64,000 nucleotides of DNA from Avena insularis. Lineage: Eukaryota; Streptophyta; Magnoliopsida; Poales; Poaceae. Of this stretch, positions 54,368 to 64,000 are shown piece by piece. Every line of letters starts with the position of its first letter. The first letter of the stretch is position 1. The translations under genes and the position numbers were made by a program. The notes under the pieces were generated by a model. The model ran no database searches. It saw nothing but the letters and a program-made list of their open reading frames with translations, and was not told the origin of the DNA. The stretch covers positions 333,171,527-333,235,526 of the forward strand of contig CM042693.1 in assembly GCA_023614405.1 (NCBI GenBank). Direction: 5' to 3'.

Positions 54368-57063
54368 ATGAATATTCCATCGCACTCTTCCATAGCCGGA
54401 CTGGATCCATCCATGCCGGAATCTTCTGTCAAGGACATCGTCAAGGTGAAGGACAGGAAGCGTGGCTTCACCATCACCTACGACATGTTCGTAGAGAGCA
54501 AGTGCCCAAAGGTAACTGTTTATTTCCCGTGTATGACATTTACTCCAGTTCTTCCGTCTAGCCATTACCATCTCATCTAACACGGTGGTTCTTCACTTTA
54601 ACAGCTCATCGACATAGATGAGGACAGCATGGCTCCTCAAATCTATGATCCAAAGATGAAGGAAGTCACCGTCGTGTCCGACGACGATGCTCCATTGGCG
54701 CGAAAGTGGAAGAGCTCCACCTCTGACGCTGCCGATGGAGGCAAGAAGAATAAGATGGAGGGTGGAGCCTCCAAGAAGACTACCGCCGCCCTAGAGACGG
54801 AGAAAAGAAAGGTTACTTGGATCCCTTTTGCTAAAGCACCCCCTATTGTGTAAGCTTCTTTCTATCCGACATTGTCCATTTGTCTGTTGTATTCCTGTAG
54901 TTATGCATTTTGCACGTTTCAGGAAGAAAGCCACAACCAGCTTGAAGAAGACCTCCAAAACTGTGGGGGCTTCTAGAATCATCAAGGATATGCTGCATCA
55001 CGACGTATCTCCTGCCATCGCCCCTGTCACTCCCATCGTCCAGCCTTCGTCCGCTCTGACAAGCTCACAAGCTAAAGAAGCATCTGGCCCTTCCGCCATG
55101 GAAGTGGACTCAGGCGCCTCTACGAAGCTCGCTGTTGTCGGCGAACAGGTGACGCAGGAGAGTGCCACACACCAAATGGCTAAAGCTCCGCCTAAGGATG
55201 CCATGGGTAGCGGTAAGGCGGTGGTGGAAGGTGGTACATCTGCTGAAGGCGGCACCCCCGCACCAAAGAAAACCATAGAGTTTCCGAAGATAGTCTATGC
55301 GGTACTTATGCCGGGTATCACTTCTCTAGTTCCTGGTGCGGCGCCAACATCTCCAAATGCGGTCTCGAGGAGCTTCTCCGGCAAGCAGAAATCTTGCAAG
55401 GAAATAGTGTATCCTTCGGCAAGTTGCTAGCTGAGAGTGCTACCAACCTCAAGATCATTGCACTTGTAAGTTATATTTGCCTTTTTGCATTTCATATGAA
55501 TATCCCACTGTAGCCCCTGAGGATTTGGACGGAAAACCATAGGTCTTTGCATCTAAATGCTCTAAGAGTGACTAAGCTAGAAAACTTCTCATTGTAGCCC
55601 CCAAGCATATATGTGGAATGAATTATTCCGACTAGATGCTTTAATAGTAACATATGTAGTGTTTATAAATTTCGATACTGTAGCCCCCAACCTTCTAGTT
55701 GTAACTAAATTAGTTTCGACTAGATGCTTAAAGAGAAGCTAAGCATACATCCGAGTTAAAAACTTTATACTGTAGCCCCCAAGCTTCTAATCGAAAACTG
55801 TATTAGTTCCGACTAGATGCTTAAAGAAGACTAAGCATATTGCTAAGTTAAAGAACTCTCGCTGTAGCCCCTGAGCGTCTAGGTGGAAATTTTCCGGATA
55901 GATGCTCCAAGTAGACCAACCAACGTTTAACTTCCTTATTTCCATATAATGAGAATGCTCAGAGGGGCATGGACAACGACAAGTACCATAAGATGCGCGC
56001 TGATTTGGAAGCCGAAAAGGGTAAAACTACCTTCTTAAAGGAACAGATCATCAATAGCAAGCGTCTGTTTTTCCTTTCTTTTTCGTATTCCGACTTGGTC
56101 TTGTGCCAACATTCTCTGATTACTCACTGTGTACTTTCCTTTCTCTGACTTGCAGAAACCATTTCCAAGGCTAAGGATATTGTCGATCAATCCAAGCATA
56201 TTAAGTAGCTGGATAGAGAGAACAAGATCCTTAAGAAGGATAGGGAGGAGATGCTGAAAATGCATGAAGAATCGATGAAAGCTCTGCAGGACTCCGCCAC
56301 CAAGGAGATGAACTGCTTGAAGGAGGAAATCGCGATCTTAAAAGATCAGAAGAAAGCTGCCGATGAGCAAAACCAACACCATCATGAAGCGTATAAGATC
56401 CTCCAACAAGAACGGGACTCCATGGAGGATACTCTCTGGCAGGCTGAGGCCAGCATCTTCAGTAAGTGATTCGCCGTCTTGGATTTCTGTAGTCTAGATA
56501 CTCTGAATTTTTGAACTCATGCGCTCCTTTGTCGGGAATTTGCAGCTCCTATGGGTTTAACCCGGTCGCCTCCTCCGCCAAAGGAATGCATGGTCCTTGC
56601 CGGCAACTTCATCAACACCGCCATCACGCAGACCAAAGAGATTGCCAAATCCCTCTAGATTAACATCAAGGCATCAGACTCAGTAGCGAAGTTCTCGGAG
56701 ATCCTGCGCCAAGCCCCCGAGCGTATTTCAAGCTGGAAAGCTTCATGTGCACGGGCCGGTGCTAGGATGGAATTGTCAATGGTGAAGGCACACTACAAGA
56801 ATGCCGACGTCGACATGGTAACCTCCGGTATCCCCGACATAGACGACGAAGGCCAAAAGATAAACCACGAATCTATCTTGGCGTCTCTTGCGGGATATGA
56901 CACCAGAGTCGCCGAGTTGGTCGATCTTAACGTCTTTGTGCCCATGAAAACCATTGAATACAAAGGCCAAGGCTCCTCCGAGTCCCTCAATACCGCCGAC
57001 TTCGAGGGTGACTCTCCTGCTGCCGATGATGTTGCTCCCAAGTCACCTGCGCCAGAGGAATAA
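54368..57063 (+). pseudogene. Multi-exon antisense gene inside Tat-2, lacking the usual first exon
   Basis: It runs opposite to Tat-2. Proposed exons are 54368-54511, 54605-54849, 54923-55465, 55954-56062, 56156-56461 and 56546-57063, with GT/AG borders; the 54849/54923 join keeps the frame. Exons 2-3 are basic and Ser/Lys-rich (SDDDAPLARKWKSS, then KKATTSLKKTSKT). Exons 4-5 form a coiled coil ('KEEIAILKDQKKAADEQNQ'). The last exon has 'RISSWKASCARAGARMELS' and an acidic tail. That last domain lines up with the Tat-1 antisense gene ('RLDQWRESAGRDAANKALS'). The domain seen in Tat-1 exon 1 is absent, and only 160 bp lie between exon 1 and the LTR. In-frame stops in exons 5 and 6 and a frameshift in exon 3 show decay. 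Function unknown. Confidence 0.72.
55509..55950. repeat. Intronic tandem repeat in Tat-2, 84-92-bp unit, 5 copies
   Basis: Copies start at 55509, 55593, 55679, 55771 and 55863, each opening (C)TGTAGCCCC and most containing TCCGACTAGATGCTT. On the element's sense strand each copy carries GGGGGCTACA or GGGGCTACA, an echo of the polypurine tract at 54209-54220. The array fills most of the intron between exons 3 and 4 of the antisense gene, the same kind of place as the Tat-1 array. Confidence 0.88.
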
Positions 57064-57568
57064 AAACAACTTGTAATATTTGTTTCCTCTGTAATGTGTT
57101 ATGCGGAAAAACCCATGTGTTAGCTTAAGGCGGAAAACAATGGTGTATGTCCTGCTACTTAAGAACTATTTCCAGCATGTATATATTTTTAAGCAAGTGC
57201 TAGCTTATCCATTACTTTGGTTTTGATGCTTGACTTTTCGTGAGTCGGAAGACTCGTTGTCGGAACCATATGCTCAGGTGATGATGCCCAATGACACTGT
57301 CAATAACCTAAGCACAAAATCGCCGACAATAAGTGTCAAAAGTCACTACTCTAGAATCCATAAAAACGACAAAGAACGTGTAGACCAGAAAACTTAAGCT
57401 AACACCCGTAGGCGGAATTTTCACAAGTGCAATTGCAAAGCTTGTGCATAAAGGTTTCATACGATCCAAAAATGAACACTAAAGGAGGTAAAAGACTCAG
57501 AAATATGAGTGAACCAAAGAGCTTTATTTCATTGATCATATAAGAGGGACATAATTAGATAAAAAATG
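57064..57568. other. Spacer between the convergent antisense gene and Tat-2 integrase
   Basis: About 505 bp with no open frame of note. It should hold the 3' ends of both transcripts; TTGTAATATTTGTTTCCTCTG near 57070 could be part of a polyadenylation region. Confidence 0.6.
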
Positions 57569-58883
57569 CTAAGTGTAGAAAGGACGTAGCTGTGATATGT
57601 TCCATGGCCGATCAAGCTCCGGGTAGTCATCATCCGGGTCACGTCGCTTATGCTTATGATCCTCGTTGGGTCTATCCTTCAGTTCACGATTGTGAACGAG
57701 GTAGTAAGACCCATTGAGTAGCGCCTTGCTTATGATGAACGGTCCTTCCCATGGCGGGGATAATTTGTGTGACTTCTACTGCTTAGGTCGGAGCACCAAA
57801 TCCCCCTGTTTAAACGAGCGATGCCTAACACGGCGACTATGGTAGCTGCGTCGCTTCTGCTGGTAGATGGCGGATCTTTGGCATGCCAAAACGCGCTCCT
57901 CCTCGAGAAGGTCCACATCTAGGAGTCTGGATTCTTCAGCGTCATCTTCGTCGTAGGCGGCAACCCTTGGTGTATCGTGAAGTATGTCGGAAGGTAGGAT
58001 GGCTTCTGCTCCATATACCATGAAGTAAGGGGTGTAGCCGGTGGATCTGTTGGGTGTAGTTCGTAAACTCCACAACACAGATGGCAATTCTTCTGCCCAG
58101 GCTCCAGCTGCTCTATGTAGCGGTGCCTCAAGACGTGGCTTTATTCCTTGCATAATTAATCCATTGGCTCGCTCAACCTGACCATTGGATTATGGATGTG
58201 CCACAAATGCAAGGTCAAGTCGGATGCCCTTCTCCCAACAATATGCCTCCACTTCTCCGAGTGACAAGTTGCTACCATTGTCGGTGATAATGCTATGTGG
58301 GTGACCAAATCTCACCACTAGATCCCGGAAAAACCTGAGGGCAGTTGCCCCATCAAGCTTTCTAATGGGTTTAGCTTCTATCCATTTAGTGAATTTATCA
58401 ACTGCTACTAGCAGAAGCAGTAAACCCACATGGTGCCGTCTGCAACGGACCAAGCTTGTCCAGCCCCCATATTGCGAACGGCCAAGTTATTGGTATTGTT
58501 TGCAATTCTTCAGCAGGAACATGTGGTTGTCGGGCATAATACTGGCATCCCATGCATGTCTCAACCAGCTTGTCAGCATCCGCCTTCGCGGTCAGCCAGT
58601 AGAATCCTTGCCGGAAGGCTTTCGCGACCAACGATTGAGGAGCGGCGTGATGACCGCAATCTCCGATATGGATTTCGCGTAAGATTTCAATACCTTCTAG
58701 CTGGGAAACACACTTAAGGTATACACTAGTAGTGCTCCTTTTGTAGAGCTGTCCATTGATTATGGTATAGCCCTTTGCTCGACGTACTATTAGCCATCTT
58801 TCGACCTCGTCGTCGGGCAAAGTTCCGTGTTCGAGATATTCCATGAACGGTTTTGTCCAAGCCGGAGGTACCTTTGCCACCAC
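57569..58883 (-). pseudogene. Tat-2 integrase
   Basis: Minus strand. The HHCC module ('CGHHAAPQSLVAKAFRQGF', then 'CMGCQYYA') and core ('WPFAIWGLDKLGPL', 'SIITDNGSN') are present. The C-terminal part has 'RSAIYQQKRRSYHSRRVR' and, past an in-frame stop at 57776, 'PPWEGPFIISKALL', ending at TAG 57569-57571. The frame shifts around 58400-58460 and stops again at 58190 before the expected glutamate. In 'LDKLGPL' a Lys follows the core aspartate where Tat-1 has Met. It would insert the cDNA, but this copy is dead. Confidence 0.85.
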
Positions 58884-59340
58884 GTGGACAAAAGAGTCAA
58901 CTCTATCCGGGTTGTCGATGTCTGTTCCTTCATGGATGGTGTCCGTAGATGCTCTAGGAAAACTCCTGGCGGAATTCGTTTGCGCTCTGATCCAAGCTTA
59001 GACAGCAGATCAGCCGCCTCGTTTTTCTCCCTAGGTACATACTTGACCTCGTAGCCCAAGAAGCTCTTGGCTATCTCGTCCACTTCGTCTCGATATGCCG
59101 CCATCATAGGGTTCCACGCATTCCAGGTGCCATCCACCTGCTGGGCAACCAAATCGGAATCTCCATAGCAAACTATGCGCTTGATGCCAATATCCTTGGC
59201 TACGCGTAATCCGTGAATGGGTGCTTCATACTCCGCCATGTTGTTCGTAGCCTCAAAGTGGATCTGCATAACGTAGTGTAGCTTGTCCCCAGTTGGTGAC
59301 TTTAGAAGTACACCAGCCCCCGAGTCGTTGAGCAGCTTTT
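58884..59340 (-). pseudogene. Tat-2 archaeal-type RNase H
   Basis: Minus strand, in the open piece 59269-58790 and the end of the one before. 'MHFDG' precedes a frame break near 59340; then come 'NNMAEYEAPIHGL', 'CYGDSDLVAQQV' and 'KNEAADLLSKLG', so the four acidic positions can be traced. It matches the second RNase H of Tat-1 and confirms the lineage. Confidence 0.85.
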
Positions 59341-60797
59341 ATCCGTCAAAGTGCATCACCCAGTATTCTGGTTCCGGCAATGGGGTAGCATCTGGCATCT
59401 CCGTCCAATCCGCAATAAAATCCGCCAAGGCTTGTGACTTGATAGCGTCGCGTCTCTTATAGGTGATCTCGAAGGTGGCAAGTTCAATGCCCCACTTCAC
59501 GACCCTTCTCGTAGCGTCATTGTTGTTGATAATGTCGGACAGTGGAGTTTTGCTCACCACTGTGATTGGGTGCTCCTGAAAGTAATGCCTCAGCTTCCGA
59601 GAAGCAAGGAATAATCCATAAGCTATCTTCTGGTAGTGCGGGTAACGTTGCTTGGACTCCATCAAGACATCGCTTACATAGTAAACTGGTCGTTGAACTC
59701 TTTGCTCATAGCCTAGTTCCTTCCTCTCTACCACGACGACGATGCTGATTACCCAGTTGGTTGCCTCCATGTAAATTAACATGGGCTCTCCAGGCTCGGG
59801 TGCTGCAAGGATGGGCGCTGAAGAAAGAATCTCCTTAACCTGCTTCAATGTTGCATCTACTTCGTCCGTCCACGTGAATTTGTCCGCCTTCTTCAGCAAC
59901 TTGTACAGTAGCAGAGCCTTCTCTCCAAGTCGGCTAACGAACTGACTAACTGCTACAACACAACCTGTTAGTCATTGAATGTCCTTTAGGCATGTCGGGC
60001 GGTTTATGTTTAATATGGCCTTGATTTTCTCCGGGTTGACCTCGATTCCACGCCGGGAAACGATAAAGCCCAACAATTTGCCGGCTGGAACCCCGAAGAC
60101 GCACTTCTTAGGGTTAAGCATCATGTTGTATTTCCGGAGATTATCAAAGGTTTCTTTTAAGTCGGAGATTATGTCATTTGACTTTTTAGACATCACCGCT
60201 ATATTGTCCACATAGGGGTGAATGTTCCGACCAATTTGATCGTGTAGGCAACGTTGCATTGTCCGCTGGTACGTAGCACCTGCGTTTTTCAGCCCAAAGG
60301 GCATTTAACATAGCAAAACGTACCGTAGGGAGTAGTGAACGAAGTGGCCAATTGGTCCGACTTCCTCATCTTGATCTGGTGGTATCCTGAGTATGCATCG
60401 AGAAAACACAAAAGTTCCGAGCCAGACGTCGAGTCAATGAATTGGTCAATGCGAGGCAAAGCAAATGGATCTTTGGGGCATGCTTTGTTCAAGCCGGTGT
60501 AATCAACGCACATTATTAATTCTTTCTTTCCCTTTTGGGCACAAGTATAGGATTGGCCACCCATTGGGTGTGAAGGACTTCTCGGATAAAACTAGCCTTG
60601 AGTAACCTAGCTATCTCTTTGCCTATGGCGCGTCTCTTCTCATCTCCAAAGCGTCATAGAGGTTGCTTCACTGGTTTGCATTTTGGATCAATGTTTAAGC
60701 TGTGCTCAGCAAGTTCCCTAGGTACACCTTTCAGGTTGGCAGGTTTCCAGGCAAAGATGTCCTTATTCTCACGGAGGAACTCGACGAGCGCGCTTTC
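59341..60797 (-). pseudogene. Tat-2 reverse transcriptase and RNase H, catalytic Asp changed
   Basis: Minus strand, following the amber codon at 60798-60800. Motifs in order are 'MCVDYTGLNKACPKDPFALP', 'FLDAYSGYHQIKM', 'FGLKNAGATYQRTMQRCL', then YVDN at the catalytic site where YVDD is expected (codon about 60202-60204), and 'GKLLGFIVSRRGIE'. The RNase H part (59899-59341) has 'MLIYMEATNWVISIVVVVER' and 'HYFQEHPITVV'. The Asp-to-Asn change fits a single G-to-A transition and would abolish polymerisation. Stops near 59970 and 60304 and frame changes add to the damage. Confidence 0.87.
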
Positions 60798-61670
60798 CTA
60801 TTTGGGATCTAGGTTCATCCCAATGGCAGTGGTCTTAGAGGCATCGCCTACCACAAGTTCCACCGGCTTGGTCTCGATGGCGGCCTTGAATGCTGGAGCG
60901 GAGTCGGAAATCTGTTTCTTCGACACGGGCATCTTTGAGTCATCGACCTTGATCTGGATCTCCTTTAATTCTTCGTTGTAGATGACAACTTCCGTGTAGG
61001 CTGCTGCACTAATCTCGCAGTCCCTAGTTTTGGCAAAGCTTCCAAATACGATGATGAAACCATTTGGTCCGGGTATGTTGAGTTTGTTGTAGACGAAGCA
61101 TGGCTTGGCCATGAAGGTGTGGAATATGTCACGGCCGAATATGATGTCGTACACGCTCTTGAAGGGGACTACCTCAAAGGTCATGCGCTCTTGGCAGTAA
61201 TTATTAACATCTCCAAAGGCAACCTGAAGTGTGATGCACCCAAGGGACCGAGCCTCCCGACCAGGAACTACCCCGTGGAAGATGGTGTTGGTCCGCCTTA
61301 GGTTTTCCTCCGTCAAGTTCATCTTCTGCAGAGTATCCAGGTACATGATGTTGATGCTTCTTCCACTATGCACCATACATTTGGTGAACTCATAGCCATC
61401 AATCAAAGGGTTTATGACCATGGCGTATTGGTTCTCCGTAGGGATAAGGTCTGGGTGATCCTTCTTGTCCCAAGTAATTGGAACCTTCGACCAGCGCAGG
61501 AAATGGGGAACTGGGGGTAGATTAGCCATCAGTATCCTCATAGAGGTCTTCTGTTGTCGGACGGTGGGGGTGCCAAAGAAAGTGTGGAAAACTGCCTTCT
61601 TCTTCTCGAAGGGGTTCTTGCCTTTGCCGTCGATCTTGGCGGCGTGCTTGGGGTCAACATCCTCATCCAT
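60798..61670 (-). pseudogene. Tat-2 protease region, ending at an amber codon
   Basis: Minus strand, 290 codons open. The gag tail is followed by the protease: 'KCMVHSGRSINIMYLD' stands where 'D-G-G/S-S-I-N-I' is expected, so the catalytic Asp is replaced (His-Ser-Gly). The second motif 'YDIIFGRDIFHTFM' and 'KLNIPGPNGFI' follow. It ends at TAG 60798-60800 after 'NLDPK'; the next codons read 'ESALVEFLREN' in the same phase. Tat-1 has the amber at the same place. Confidence 0.82.
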
Positions 61671-61836
61671 GTCACTTGAATCCTTGGACTCCTCCTTCTT
61701 CTTCTTCCCCTTGCCTCATGATGCATTCTTCCGACTTTGCTTGTAGCCGGACTCCGGGTCCTCCTTGAGGTCGTTGACGAACTTGCAGTGTCGATTGGTA
61801 TGGGTGGCCTTGACGTTGACATACATCGCAATCCCA
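61671..61836 (-). pseudogene. Tat-2 gag C-terminal remnant
   Basis: Minus strand. 'THTNRHCKFVNDLKEDPE' looks like the second half of the gag zinc-binding motif, followed by a Lys/Glu-rich tail with one in-frame stop (near 61716). Upstream of about 61837 the similarity stops, marking the insertion or breakpoint that removed the rest of gag. Confidence 0.65.
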
Positions 61837-64000
61837 TGATTACCATTTTAGCGAGACATAACAGATTTGGATATCACAGTACATCATCCATTACAAACCA
61901 TACATAAGTTCTTACACAAATAAGGATCTCATAATCCAGTTCTTAATACAACTCAAGCAGCGGAATAACGTAATAGTAACGATAGCGGTAAACTCCATCT
62001 TCGTGGTCACAGTAATGCCGATGGGAGATGATCCTAGTTGTCGTAACCTTCCTGCGGTCCATCATCCTGGTACTCCTCTTCATAGTCTGTCCACGGGAAT
62101 AGCCAGGGACAAAGCCATGAGTACTCTTTAAGTACTCACAAACTAATACTAACAAGTTAAGGGGGGTTTTTGTAGTAGGATACTAAGCTCTAAGGTTGTT
62201 TTGCAAAAAGCCAGATTTACCTCTACTAAGTTCAGAAGCAAATAAAACTAGTTGAAAGTTTTATAACACCTAAGTGGGAATCTGAATTTCATATCACAAC
62301 TCTGTTGTGGTCAAGTCAGAGTCATAATTCATTTCATAAGTAATTTTGAAAACATCTGACGGGGGAACAGTATGGCCACTCCAACTGTCCATAACCGCGG
62401 ACGCGGCTATTCGAATAGTTTGACACACTGTAGAGATTGTACACTTTCGCCACAACATTCGATACATCCGTTAGGAACAATCCTGAATTCACCATACTTA
62501 GTATGCGGATAATCAATCTTAACCTTTCAATTACACGCCCTAGTATAGGCACCTCTCCTGTGAGTTTGGCCTCCCAACCATGACCAACTGTCATCTTGGG
62601 TACTGCACAGGTGGACAATCTTCACAAGGTAGCCTCAGCTCAGACTTATGCCTTAGGATGACATCAAGATTATCTAACTTAGGCCAAATTTTATGCTCTT
62701 TATGCTACCTTTAGTTATCTTTCTAGAATCTACAAGTCACCATGTAAACTCTAAGAGAAAGCTTTGATAAAGAAAAATAAAGTATTAAGCTTGCAAGTAA
62801 AACTAGGATTGGGTTGTCAAGTGGGTATGATCATATATGCTTAAGGCATATAGTTGGCATAGTAACAAGCAAGTATTGGCTTGCATAATTTGCAAGGGTT
62901 ATCTTGCTAATTCAACTAGTAGTATTAGGCTTGCATAAGTAGGGTATCTTGCAAGTGTTAGCTTGCCTTGAGCAGAGCAGTGGTTGAAGTTCTCCTCGGC
63001 TTCTTCCTCGTAGTATCATCCTTCCTCCTCGTATCCTTGGTTGGTACTAGCGTCTATAAATAAATTCGAGGTACACAATCACCAAACAATACTTAACTAT
63101 TTTTAATCATCACACAAAAAGTCACACTAGATGATCTAGCATCATCACTATTATCACAAGGATTAAAGCACTTGTCTTATTTATTTTATTTGAGAAAAGT
63201 AATTTCTACTCATTGAAAAACTACTTAAGATTTAATATTCTCCAACTCAAACATGGGATCATGTTGACACATGTCATCACCACATATTTTAGTACATGGG
63301 AATGTGATTTAAAGTGGTGTCACAATTTAATAAGGTTTAACCTTTTTATTTTAATTAAATAAAGTGACTAGAAATACCTATGTGGCATTTTTTAGCACTT
63401 GAACATTATTTCTGCAAGTAAACCCATATGTTTTTATGTATTCTGAAAGGTATGATCAATTGTGATTTTTGAGAATTGGAATCAACTCAAAAGCTTTTAT
63501 GGTTGAATTTTGAAAATGTTTGAATGCAGAAAAGCTTCTGCCTTGTTATTTTTACCATGGTTGATATATAAATCCAAATGGTTTGAATCCAATAGGCTTG
63601 GATTAAGCATTTCAGTACCTTTCTAACAAAATTGGTTTCATGCATTTTGGTTCACTGAATCGAGCTAGGTGGATTTTTGAATCTAGGTACAGAACTATGT
63701 TTGAAATTAAATGAATAAAGCTTAATTTGAATTGTTGGGTCGCGCGGGATGTTTTACTAGGCCGGCCCACTACACACAGCGCGTACGCGGGCTGGTTAAG
63801 TGGTTGTCCCCATGCATTAGTGAGACGGGGAGGGGCGAAGCGGTACAGGGTAGTGTGAACCGCACGATCTAACTCTAATTGAACGACTACGGTTCATCGT
63901 CCATGTCGGGCAGCGCCGGCGAGACAGAACCCTAGCGCGGCAGGTGGGGGTCGTGGGAGGCTCACCGGGCCTCAGGCAAGGATCGGAGACGAGGGTGAAC
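61837..64000 (-). mobile_element. Probable large LTR of a further element, running off the right edge
   Basis: From about 61837 there is no coding sequence. The layout resembles the end portion of the large LTRs at 43508 and 49692: AT-rich sequence with 'ACATCATCCATTACAAACC' and 'AGCAGCGGAATAACG' near the left end, then a turn to GC-rich, promoter-like sequence after 63760. I infer the U5 end of a minus-oriented Gypsy (perhaps chromovirus) LTR inserted in Tat-2 gag. The exact start is uncertain (TG at 61837 is one candidate), and neither the partner LTR nor a target duplication can be seen. Confidence 0.5.

Larger units (their letters stand above)
53698..61836 (-). mobile_element. Second Tat-lineage Gypsy element (Tat-2), 5' truncated
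   Basis: In minus orientation the order is gag end, protease, reverse transcriptase, RNase H, archaeal-type RNase H, integrase, spacer with antisense gene, 3' LTR. It is inserted in Athila pol near 53697. Its 5' part (most of gag, primer site, 5' LTR) is not visible, because another sequence begins within gag near 61837. Many stops and frameshifts make it inactive. Domain content and order match Tat-1, but the two differ too much in sequence to be the same family. Confidence 0.9.

Noticed and set aside
61538..61846. 102-codon Arg/Ser-rich minus-strand frame
   Set aside because: It is an alternative frame over the Tat-2 gag-protease join, where the protease frame is the supported one.

Overview
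This window reads as intergenic chromosomal DNA of a large-genome grass, almost certainly subfamily Pooideae. It is built of nested LTR retrotransposons: a Copia element of the Angela/BARE/WIS type, two Tat-lineage Gypsy elements, an Athila-type Gypsy element, and a Gypsy element with the TGGCGCCGTTGCCGGGGA primer-binding site. It also holds a CACTA transposon and a Stowaway MITE with the usual grass 'CTCCCTCCGATCC' end. The diverged Copia LTR could fit a Poeae/Aveneae genome (oat, ryegrass, fescue) as well as Triticeae; I cannot settle the species. I see no intact host gene, rRNA, tRNA or CRISPR array. Every long coding region belongs to a transposable element, and all are damaged.

Stack 1 (1580-32839) resolves completely through target-site duplications (TSDs). 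The oldest layer is a minus-strand Gypsy element (LTRs 1580-3143 and 31348-32839, TSD CATAA). Into its interior went a 1.4-kb CACTA element (5835-7242, TSD GAT) and a plus-strand Tat element (7403-30189, twin 772-bp LTRs, TSD AGTAA). The Tat element in turn received a Copia element (20466-29356, TSD AAAGG). The Tat element has gag, protease, reverse transcriptase, two RNase H domains and integrase on the plus strand. Between pol and the 3' LTR lies a multi-exon gene on the opposite strand (about 15657-19944) whose first exon has the 'putative gypsy type transposon' domain.

Stack 2 starts with a plus-strand Athila-type element (5' LTR about 33153-34514). Its reading frame is split by two copies of one large-LTR, gag-only element: copy 1 at 34764-42190 (TSD AAAGT) and copy 2 at 43508-53287 (TSD GAGGA, opposite orientation). 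The Athila sequence resumes at 53288 and is cut by a second, minus-strand Tat element (about 53698 to 61836). That element also has an antisense multi-exon gene (54368-57063). It is itself cut in gag by what looks like another large LTR running past the right edge.

The most unusual signals are these. (i) Both Tat elements carry an amber codon at the same position between protease and reverse transcriptase. (ii) Large-LTR copy 1 has the same LTR end (U5) at both termini, inside a correct 5-bp TSD. (iii) The large-LTR family encodes a run of CCHC zinc knuckles with no visible capsid domain. (iv) The antisense genes in the two Tat elements share a C-terminal domain and carry, in an intron, tandem repeats that echo the element's own polypurine tract. 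(v) The Copia element has near-identical LTRs around a wrecked interior. All boundaries and comparisons were made by eye.
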